In this document: in pieces, positions 34,535 through 41,209 of the stretch
How positions within the stretch are numbered: position 1 is the first letter of the stretch
Layout of the letters: each line of letters starts with the position of its first letter
From: Leifsonia poae
GTDB taxonomy: Bacteria > Actinomycetota > Actinomycetes > Actinomycetales > Microbacteriaceae
Direction: 5' to 3'
Assembly: GCF_020009625.1 (NCBI RefSeq)
Contig: NZ_JAIHLP010000002.1
Location: 3,915,342-3,979,341, forward strand
DNA: 64,000 nt
The notes under the pieces: generated by a model
The model's input: only the letters and a program-made list of their open reading frames with translations
Databases searched by the model: none
What the model was told of the DNA's origin: nothing
Made by a program: the position numbers and the translations under genes

Positions 34535-35914
34535 ATGATCGCAACGGAGCCCTCGCTCACCCGGCGAACGATCGCCCGCTATGCCATCGGTTCGCTCGGG
34601 ACCGGCGGGTTCTCCACTCTTCCCGGGCTGGTGCTCGTCTACTATCTGACCGACACGCTGGGCGTCGCCGCCCTCGTGGCGGGTGTCGTCGTCACGGTGG
34701 CGAAGATCTGGGATGTGGTGATCGACCCGGTCATCGGCGCACGGTCGGATCGGATGCTCGCCAGTCGGGGGTCGAGGCGCCCCATGATGATCCTCGGGGC
34801 GATCGCCCTCCCTGTCTTCTTCCTCGTCACCTTCGCGGTTCCGCTCGGAACACCGGTTGTCGCCTCCGCTGTCTGGGTGCTGCTGGCGTTCGTGCTCACG
34901 GCGACGGCGTTCAGCCTGTTCCAGGTCCCGTACATCGCCCTGCCGGCCGAGCTCGCCTCCGGCTATGACCAGCGCACTCGCCTGCTCACCTGGCGCGTGG
35001 TGGTGCTGACCTTCGCGATCCTGCTGTTCGGCGCGGGCGGACCGGCCCTGCGCTCGCTCGGGGGCGACGACAAGTTCAGCGGATACTTCCTGATGGCCCT
35101 CGTCGCCGGCGTGGTGATCGGGGTCGGGATGCTGGTCTCCAGTTTCGTCGCCCCACGGCACGCCCCCGGCGCGGTCGTGCTGCCGAAGCAGGGCATCCTC
35201 GTCACCCTGCGCACCAACTACGCCGCCGGCGTGCGAGTACTGCGGGAGAGCCAGCCGTTCCGCGCCCTGCTGCTGGCGTTCCTGCTGCAGGGGTTGGCGA
35301 CCGGCGTGATGCTGGCCGGGGCGAACTATGTCGCCACCTGGGTGCTGCACTCCGAGGACGCGGTGACCTTCCTCTTCGTCGCCCTCATCGGGCCGGCGCT
35401 GATCGTCACTCCGCTCTGGGGTGTCGTTTCGCGGCGGATCGGCAAGGAAAGCGGGTTCGCGGCCGCGAGCATCCTGTTCGGAGTCGCCGCCCTGTCGATG
35501 GTCGTCCTCCTCTGGGCCCCCGGCGACTGGGTGTACTTCCCGGTGGCGCTCGTCGGCGCCGGCTACGCCGGCATGCAGTCGCTGCCGATGGCGATGCTCC
35601 CGGACGTGATCTCCCACGACGCCGCCCGCAACGGCGCCGGCCGGGCGGGTACCTTCGGCGGCATGTGGACGGCGGGCGAGACCACAGGGATGGCGCTCGG
35701 CGCCACCGTTCTCACGATCGTGCTCGCCGTCACGGGCTACATCGCCCGTTCCGCGACCCCGGCGGTCACCGCCGCCGGGGAGACTCAGCCGGCCAGCGCG
35801 GTCGCCGGGATCGTGCTCAGTTTCAGCCTGGTGCCCGCGGTGATCGTGGCGCTCAGTCTCATCCCGTTGTTCCGTTATCGCTTGCGCAAGGAGGACATCG
35901 ATGGTCGCCTTTGA
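34535..35914 (+). CDS. MFS transporter, glycoside-pentoside-hexuronide (GPH) type
   Basis: A 459-residue, 12-helix transporter. The family motif VAKIWDVVIDPVIGARSDR (about residues 61-79), followed by SRGSRRPMMILGAIALP, is typical of GPH cation:sugar symporters. VPYIALPAELASGYDQRTRL and QSLPMAMLPDVISHDAARN are other family blocks. The last 30 residues overlap no domain, and the C-terminal coding overlaps the start of the decarboxylase gene by 14 bp. Cargo is unknown; the linked PLP enzyme suggests an amine- or amino-acid-derived compound rather than a plain sugar, but that is inference. Confidence 0.85.
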   Translation: MIATEPSLTRRTIARYAIGSLGTGGFSTLPGLVLVYYLTDTLGVAALVAGVVVTVAKIWDVVIDPVIGARSDRMLASRGSRRPMMILGAIALPVFFLVTFAVPLGTPVVASAVWVLLAFVLTATAFSLFQVPYIALPAELASGYDQRTRLLTWRVVVLTFAILLFGAGGPALRSLGGDDKFSGYFLMALVAGVVIGVGMLVSSFVAPRHAPGAVVLPKQGILVTLRTNYAAGVRVLRESQPFRALLLAFLLQGLATGVMLAGANYVATWVLHSEDAVTFLFVALIGPALIVTPLWGVVSRRIGKESGFAAASILFGVAALSMVVLLWAPGDWVYFPVALVGAGYAGMQSLPMAMLPDVISHDAARNGAGRAGTFGGMWTAGETTGMALGATVLTIVLAVTGYIARSATPAVTAAGETQPASAVAGIVLSFSLVPAVIVALSLIPLFRYRLRKEDIDGRL

Positions 35915-37391
35915 TTCCGCTGCCATTCTCGCTCGGCTCGCCGCACTGAGGGCGGGGGACGCCCCCACCCACGGCGGCCATGTGCTCAGCTACGTCTACG
36001 ACTCCGGCGTCGCCGACGTCGACGAGCTGGCGGCGCAGGCCGTGCGGCTGGTGCAGCCGGTGAACGGGCTCGACCCGACCACCTTCACATCGGTCGCGGT
36101 GATGGAACGCGAGGTGATCGGGTTCGCCCGCGAGCTCCTCCACGGCGGCGACGATGTCGTCGGCTCCGTGACCACCGGCGGAACAGAGTCGTGCTTGCTG
36201 GCCGTGAAGACGGCTCGGGATGTGTGGCGTGCGTCGGGCGGCGTCGGGCGAGCCCGTCTCGTGGCGCCGGTGACCGTGCACGCGGCGTTCCACAAGGCCG
36301 CGCACTATTTCGACCTGGAACTCGACCTGGTTCCCGTCGACGCCGCAACCGGCGCCGTGGACCCTGTTGCGCTGATCGCCCGCCTGGGGCTGGATGTGGC
36401 GCTCGCAGTGGTCTCGGCACCTTCGTACCCGTTCGCCGTGCTCGACCCGGTGGAGGCCGTCGCCGAGGCGTGCGAGGCCGCCGGCATCGCATGTCACGTC
36501 GACGCGTGCATCGGCGGGTGGATCCTGCCGTTCTGGCGTCGAGCCGACGGCGCACCGCTTCCCCTCTGGGACCTGAGGGTTCCAGGCGTGACGAGCATCT
36601 CGGCCGACCTGCACAAGTTCGGCTACGCGCCGAAGGGTGCGAGCGTCCTTCTCCAGCGGGGTCGCGACCGGCAGCGGGCTCAGTACTTCGCGACGACGGG
36701 CTGGCCGGGCTATCCGGTGGTGAACGCCACGATGCTCGGCTCGAAGTCCGCCGGAGCACTCGCGGCATCGTGGGCGATCGTGCAGGCGCTCGGCGCACGA
36801 GGTTTCGCAGAACTCGCCGGGTCGTGCGTTCGTGCGACGAGCGCGATCGCCGACATCATCGCCGACATCGACGGTTTGCGGCTGGTGGGAGACCCGGTGG
36901 GGCCCCTGCTGGCGGTCACGACCGATGACGATGTGCCCGCCGACAGGCAGGTCGACCCGCACCACTGGGCCGACCAGGCGCGCAAGCGCGGCTGGCTGCT
37001 GCAATTGCAACCGGGGCTCGTTCAGTCGGACGGGACACGGCTGCCGCACACGACCCACCTCACGATCACTCCCGTCACGGAGGAGAGGATCGACGAGCTC
37101 GAGACCGCGCTCCGCGCGTCCGCCGACGCCGTTCGGGGTCGTCCGCGTGCCGATGCGACGGCGGTGCTCGTCGGTCTGCCACCGGAACTCGCGCAAGCTC
37201 CGCTCACCTCCGACACGGCCGCGGCCGTTCTTCAGTCCATCGGCCTCGGCGGTTCCACGGACAGCACGGGTGCGCGCCTACCCGACGAGATGGCGCCGTT
37301 CCTCGCCCTGATCGAGGCGCTGCCCCGGCCCCTCACCGAGCGGCTGCTCACCGAGCTCCTGGCGCGGATCGTCGAGCCGCCCGCCGACTGA
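35901..37391 (+). CDS. PLP-dependent decarboxylase/lyase, sphingosine-1-phosphate lyase-like
   Basis: A 496-residue fold-type I PLP enzyme. SVTTGGTESCLLAVKTARD (about residues 92-110) is the phosphate-binding region, CHVDACIGGWILPFWRR holds the PLP-pyridine Asp, and SADLHKFGYAPKGASVLLQR (about 234-253) contains the Schiff-base Lys. These match the S1P-lyase/group-II decarboxylase branch. The last 100 residues (ADATAVLVGLPPELAQAPL onward) look like a separate small domain, also seen in related actinobacterial proteins. Start ATG 35901 with AAGGAGG, inside the end of the transporter gene, so it is translationally coupled. Substrate unknown. Confidence 0.85.
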   Translation: MVAFDSAAILARLAALRAGDAPTHGGHVLSYVYDSGVADVDELAAQAVRLVQPVNGLDPTTFTSVAVMEREVIGFARELLHGGDDVVGSVTTGGTESCLLAVKTARDVWRASGGVGRARLVAPVTVHAAFHKAAHYFDLELDLVPVDAATGAVDPVALIARLGLDVALAVVSAPSYPFAVLDPVEAVAEACEAAGIACHVDACIGGWILPFWRRADGAPLPLWDLRVPGVTSISADLHKFGYAPKGASVLLQRGRDRQRAQYFATTGWPGYPVVNATMLGSKSAGALAASWAIVQALGARGFAELAGSCVRATSAIADIIADIDGLRLVGDPVGPLLAVTTDDDVPADRQVDPHHWADQARKRGWLLQLQPGLVQSDGTRLPHTTHLTITPVTEERIDELETALRASADAVRGRPRADATAVLVGLPPELAQAPLTSDTAAAVLQSIGLGGSTDSTGARLPDEMAPFLALIEALPRPLTERLLTELLARIVEPPAD

Positions 37392-37403
37392 CGCCGCCCG
37401 AAC

Positions 37404-37461
37404 CGAGTTGTCACGAATCGCCGTGCGCTCCCGCGGGCGCACGGCGATTCGTGACAACTCG
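37404..37461. repeat. 25-bp perfect inverted repeat (terminator or dispersed palindrome)
   Basis: Two 25-nt arms (CGAGTTGTCACGAATCGCCG... and its complement) around the 8-nt loop TCCCGCGG, between the convergent decarboxylase and mrp genes. It is far longer than a normal terminator stem and has no T-run. It could be a REP-like dispersed element that also ends transcription on both strands. Confidence 0.8.
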
Positions 37462-37481
37462 CTGAGGGGCGGTCACGCGCG

Positions 37482-38642
37482 CTACTGCTCGGCGACCGTG
37501 ATTCCGAGCTTCCGGCCGGCGAGTCCGCGGCCGCGGGTGGCGAGATGCTCGGCGACCGCGCGGATGGCGACGGATGCCGGATCGGCGGGATCGGTCACGA
37601 CGATCGGCGCGCCCGCATCCCCGCCCGCGCGCAATGGGATGCTGAGCGGCACGGAGGCGAGCAGCGGCACGGGTTTCTCCTGCCCGGCCGACAGGCGGCG
37701 GGCCACCTCGGCGCCGCCGCCCGAGCCGAAGAGGTCGAGCACGGTTCCGTCGGGCTGGGCGAGGCCCGCCATGTTCTCGATCACGCCGACGACCGTCTGC
37801 CCGGTCTGGCGGGCGACCACACCGCTGCGCTCGGCCACATCGGCCGCGGCCGGCTGCGGTGTCGTCACCACGAGCACCTCGGCGTTCGGCAGCAGCTGAC
37901 CGACCGAGATCGCCACATCGCCTGTTCCCGGCGGCAGATCGAGCAGCAGTATGTCCAGGTCGCCGAAGAAGACGTCACCGAGGAACTGTTGGATGGTGCG
38001 GTGCAGCATGGGACCGCGCCAGGCCACGGCGGCGGAGGCCGAGTCGACGAACATCCCGATGGAGACGACCTTCACGCCGTAGGCGAGCGGTGGCAGGATC
38101 ATATCGTCGACCCGGGTCGGACGTGGTGCGGCACCCGACTCATCGACGAGTCCGAGGATGCCGGGGATGGAGAACCCGTGCACATCCGCATCAACGATCC
38201 CCACTCGCAGCCCGCGCTCGGCGAGAGCGACCGCGAGGTTCGCCGTCAGGGTGGACTTGCCGACCCCGCCCTTGCCGCTGGTGACCGCATACACCGTGGT
38301 CAGGGAGTCGGGGCCGAACTGCTGGGCCCGCGCGGCCCGGCCCCCGCGCAGCTTCTCGGTGAGAGCGGCGCGTTCCTCGCGCGTCATCACGGAGACGGAG
38401 ACCGAGACCCCGGTGATGCCGGGGACGGCGGCAGCGGCGGTCCGCACATCCCGCTCGATGGTGTCGGCGGCCGGGCAGCCCACGATCGTGAGCTTGACGG
38501 CGACCGTGGCGTGACCGGACCCGGACACCGCGACACCGCCCACCATGTTCAACTCGGTGATCGGCTTGCGGATCTCGGGGTCGAGCACCCCGCCCAGGGC
38601 TTTCCCGACCTGGTCGACGAGGTCGGCAGCGATGTCAGGCAT
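37482..38642 (-). CDS. mrp: Mrp/NBP35-family ATP-binding protein (iron-sulfur cluster carrier type)
   Basis: A 386-residue P-loop ATPase. The N-terminal MIP18/DUF59 domain (residues 1-95) holds VGCPAADTIERDV. The deviant Walker A is YAVTSGKGGVGKSTLTANLA (about residues 116-135), and DLDILLLDLPPGTGDVAIS is the Mrp signature. The C-terminal CxxC that binds the Fe-S cluster in ApbC/NBP35 is absent: the region reads ENMAGLAQPDGTVLDLFGSG. The start ATG 38642 overlaps the end of the DUF1003 gene by 8 bp, so it is the third gene of an operon with MgtE/CBS and DUF1003 proteins. Cluster-carrier activity is inferred from the family. Confidence 0.92.
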   Translation of the reverse strand: MPDIAADLVDQVGKALGGVLDPEIRKPITELNMVGGVAVSGSGHATVAVKLTIVGCPAADTIERDVRTAAAAVPGITGVSVSVSVMTREERAALTEKLRGGRAARAQQFGPDSLTTVYAVTSGKGGVGKSTLTANLAVALAERGLRVGIVDADVHGFSIPGILGLVDESGAAPRPTRVDDMILPPLAYGVKVVSIGMFVDSASAAVAWRGPMLHRTIQQFLGDVFFGDLDILLLDLPPGTGDVAISVGQLLPNAEVLVVTTPQPAAADVAERSGVVARQTGQTVVGVIENMAGLAQPDGTVLDLFGSGGGAEVARRLSAGQEKPVPLLASVPLSIPLRAGGDAGAPIVVTDPADPASVAIRAVAEHLATRGRGLAGRKLGITVAEQ

Positions 38643-39162
38643 TGGCCCGCCCGACGCCGTCTTCCTCGTCGCGCTTGTCGAGATCCTCGAGCAGCGAGCG
38701 CAGCTCGGCACGGATGAAGTCCTTCGTGGCGATGTCTTTGATGGCCAGGCGCAGTGCCACCACCTCGCGGGCGAGGTACTCGGTGTCGGCGAGGTTGCGT
38801 TCGGCCCGCTGCCTGTCCTGCTCGATCTGCACCCGGTCGCGGTCGTCCTGTCGGTTCTGCGCGAGCAGGATGAGCGGGGCCGCGTAGGAGGCCTGCAACG
38901 ACAGCACGAGCGTGAGCGCGATGAAGCCGAGCGAGATCGAGTCGAAACGCCAGGCGAGCGGCGCGATCGTGTTCCAGCCCATCCAGAAGATCACGAAGAT
39001 CGTCAGGCCGAGGATGAACCACGGCGTGCCCATCGCCCGGGCGATCCATTCGGTGAACCGGCCGAACCGGTCGCTCTGCTCCATGCCGTCGCCGCGGCGG
39101 GGGAGCAGCGTGCGCAGCCCCTTCGGCGAATCCAGGCGGGTGTCCTGCTTACCTCGTGCCAC
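38635..39162 (-). CDS. DUF1003 domain-containing membrane protein
   Basis: A 175-residue protein with two membrane helices (about residues 47-68, GTPWFILGLTIFVIFWMGWN, and 78-98, GFIALTLVLSLQASYAAPLI) followed by a charged, probably coiled-coil tail with the conserved QNRQDDRDRVQIEQDRQRAE. Function unknown. The GTG start at 39162 overlaps the preceding MgtE/CBS gene by 14 bp, and its stop overlaps the mrp start, indicating tight coupling. The same three-gene order occurs in other actinobacteria. Confidence 0.88.
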   Translation of the reverse strand: MARGKQDTRLDSPKGLRTLLPRRGDGMEQSDRFGRFTEWIARAMGTPWFILGLTIFVIFWMGWNTIAPLAWRFDSISLGFIALTLVLSLQASYAAPLILLAQNRQDDRDRVQIEQDRQRAERNLADTEYLAREVVALRLAIKDIATKDFIRAELRSLLEDLDKRDEEDGVGRANA

Positions 39163-40477
39163 TGGCGTTCCGCCTTCCGCTGGGGATCCGGATACTCCCG
39201 GTCTCGTCCGAGACCGCCGTGCGTCTCAGCAGTTCGTCGTCTTCTTCGTCGCGACTTCGCCAGTCGTCGGGCAGCAGGTAGTCGAGGATGTCGTCAATGG
39301 TCACCACCCCGACCAGCCGATGGTTGTCGTCGACGACCGGTACAGAGACCAGGTTGTAGCTCGCCAGGATGCGGGAGACCTCGGCAGCGCTCGTGCCGGC
39401 CGTGACCGGCTCGAGGCTGGGGTCGAGGAGGGTGCCCAGACGCACATGGGGCGGGTAGCGCAGCATCCGTTGGAAGTGCACGAACCCCAGGTAACGACCG
39501 GTGGGGGGCTCGTACGGCGGTAACGTCACACACACGGCCGCGGCGAGGGCGGGAGCCAGCTCGTGGCGGCGGATCAGTGCCAGCCCTTCGGCCACGGTCG
39601 CGTCGGCCGAGAGGATGATCGGCTCGGTGGTCATGAGGCCGCCGGCGGTGTCGGGGGCATAGCTCAGGAGCATCCGAACGTCGTCGGCTTCAGCGGGCTG
39701 CATCAATTCGAGGAGGTGCTCGCCGCGCTCGTCGGAGAGCTGGGCGATGAGGTCGGCCGCGTCGTCCGGCTCCATCTGGTCGAGCACATCGGCGGCGCGG
39801 TCGTCGTCGAGCTGGGCGAGGATCTGCACCTGCTCGCTCTCCGGCATTTCTTCGAGCACATCGGCGAGCCGGTCATCGGGGAGCTCCTCCGCCACCTCGA
39901 GCATGCGCTGCTGGGGGAGGTCGAGCAGGGTGTTGGCCAGGTCGGCCGGTTTCAATTCGGAGTACGTCGCGATCAGACGTTCGGCGGACTGGGCTTCACC
40001 GCCGTTCTGCTTCTCGCGCACCTCATCCCAGGTGGCGAAGGTGGTGGGCCCTTTGCCGAACGGGGAGGCCCCGGTCTTCGGGCGGCGCACGAACAGCTGG
40101 CTGATCGCCCATTCGCCGGTGGGCGAGTCCTCGATCGCGACGTCTTCGATGGTGGCCTCATCGCCGCCCTCTTTGAAGACGACCCGGCGTCCGAGGAGTT
40201 CGGCGATCACCCTCACCTCACCGCCGCGTTGCTCGAACCGGCGCACATTGATGAGTCCCGTTGTGATGATCTGGCCGCTGCCGATGCTCGTCACGCGCCC
40301 GATCGAGACGAAGACGCGGCGTTTTCCGGGGATCTCCACGATGAGGCCGACGACGCGCGGCGGGTCGCTCTTCCGGTAGACGACGAGAACGTCGCGCACC
40401 TTGCCCACCCGGTCACCCGCGGGGTCGAAGACGGTCGACCCGGCGAGCCGGGCGACGAACACTCTCGTGGCACTCAC
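39149..40477 (-). CDS. PRC-barrel/MgtE N-domain/CBS protein without a channel domain
   Basis: A 442-residue cytosolic protein. Residues about 8-85 form a PRC-barrel-like module (FDPAGDRVGKVRDVLVVYR). About 165-280 is the MgtE N-terminal superhelix (LANTLLDLPQQRMLEVAEEL, DDRAADVLDQMEPDDAADLI). About 285-420 is a CBS pair (TAGGLMTTEPIILSADATV, SVPVVDDNHRLVGVVTIDDI). The magnesium-channel membrane domain of true MgtE is missing, so this is probably a Mg2+ or nucleotide sensor and not a transporter. The GTG at 40477 lies 7 nt after TAAGTT on the minus strand. It heads the operon with DUF1003 and mrp. Confidence 0.88.
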   Translation of the reverse strand: MSATRVFVARLAGSTVFDPAGDRVGKVRDVLVVYRKSDPPRVVGLIVEIPGKRRVFVSIGRVTSIGSGQIITTGLINVRRFEQRGGEVRVIAELLGRRVVFKEGGDEATIEDVAIEDSPTGEWAISQLFVRRPKTGASPFGKGPTTFATWDEVREKQNGGEAQSAERLIATYSELKPADLANTLLDLPQQRMLEVAEELPDDRLADVLEEMPESEQVQILAQLDDDRAADVLDQMEPDDAADLIAQLSDERGEHLLELMQPAEADDVRMLLSYAPDTAGGLMTTEPIILSADATVAEGLALIRRHELAPALAAAVCVTLPPYEPPTGRYLGFVHFQRMLRYPPHVRLGTLLDPSLEPVTAGTSAAEVSRILASYNLVSVPVVDDNHRLVGVVTIDDILDYLLPDDWRSRDEEDDELLRRTAVSDETGSIRIPSGRRNASGTR

Positions 40478-40483
40478 ATGTAA

Positions 40484-40490
40484 TAACTTA
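40484..40490. promoter_or_regulatory. Overlapping bidirectional -10 (TAACTTA)
   Basis: On the minus strand TAAGTT ends 7 nt before the MgtE/CBS GTG (leaderless). On the plus strand TAACTT would start the stress-protein mRNA about 38 nt before its ATG (40535). Confidence 0.5.
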
Positions 40491-40534
40491 AGCCCTTGCG
40501 GCGGCCACACGGGCTCAGGTGGAAGAATAGCGGG

Positions 40535-41197
40535 ATGAGCACACCGAGCCCGTTGGGCGGGCGCAGTCGAGGTCTCTTCCCGACGCTTCCCCGCGGGGAG
40601 GTCGTGGCGACCTATGAAACGTATCCGGAAGCGCAGCAGGCCGTCGACGTGCTTGCCCGCGCCGACTTCCCGGTGAGCCAGGTATCCATCGTCGGCAGCG
40701 ACCTGAAGAGCGTCGAGCGGGTCACCGGCAAGCTGTCCTGGGGGCGGGTTTCGGTGGCGGGCGCTGCATCCGGGGCCTGGCTCGGGATCTTCTTCGGACT
40801 GCTCCTGGTGATCTTCTCGCCGTCGGTCAGCTATGCGTTCGTTCTCGCCGCGGTGCTGATCGGCGCAGGATTCGGGATGCTCTTCGGCGTCGTCTCGTAC
40901 GCCATCAACCGGCGACGGCGCGACTACACCTCAGTGATGCAGGTCATCGCATCCAGCTATTCGGTGCTCGTCGACCCGGAGCTCGCCAACCGCGCCCGTA
41001 ACCTCATGCAGGGCGGAGCCCAACAGGCCGCGTCATACGCGCATCCGGCCCAGCCGGCCTCCGCGCCGCACCCGTCGGACCCGCCGCCCGCGCCGCACCC
41101 CTCGGACCCGCCGCCGGCCCCGCACCCGTCCGACCCGCCGCCCGCGCGGCCACCGTACGGCGAAACTCGGCCGCCGTCCTCCGACACCCCGCGCTGA
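40535..41197 (+). CDS. General stress protein 17M-like membrane protein with Pro-rich tail
   Basis: A 220-residue protein. Residues about 18-65 are the GSP17M/YflT-like domain (VVATYETYPEAQQAVDVLAR, FPVSQVSIVGSDLKSVERVT). Two hydrophobic helices follow (about 75-95 and 100-125), then a conserved YTSVMQVIASSYSVLVDPEL block. The C-terminal tail contains three exact copies of APHPSDPPP, then ARPPYGETRPP. The start ATG 40535 is preceded by GGTGGAAG. It faces the MgtE/CBS-DUF1003-mrp operon across a shared promoter, a pairing conserved in actinobacteria, so a common envelope- or ion-stress role is plausible but unproven. Confidence 0.85.
   Translation: MSTPSPLGGRSRGLFPTLPRGEVVATYETYPEAQQAVDVLARADFPVSQVSIVGSDLKSVERVTGKLSWGRVSVAGAASGAWLGIFFGLLLVIFSPSVSYAFVLAAVLIGAGFGMLFGVVSYAINRRRRDYTSVMQVIASSYSVLVDPELANRARNLMQGGAQQAASYAHPAQPASAPHPSDPPPAPHPSDPPPAPHPSDPPPARPPYGETRPPSSDTPR
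41063..41143 (+). repeat. Three tandem 27-bp repeats encoding APHPSDPPP
   Basis: Three in-frame 27-bp units with only synonymous differences, in the 3' part of the stress-protein gene. Copy number probably varies between strains. Confidence 0.85.
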
Positions 41198-41209
41198 CCG
41201 TGCCCGGGG

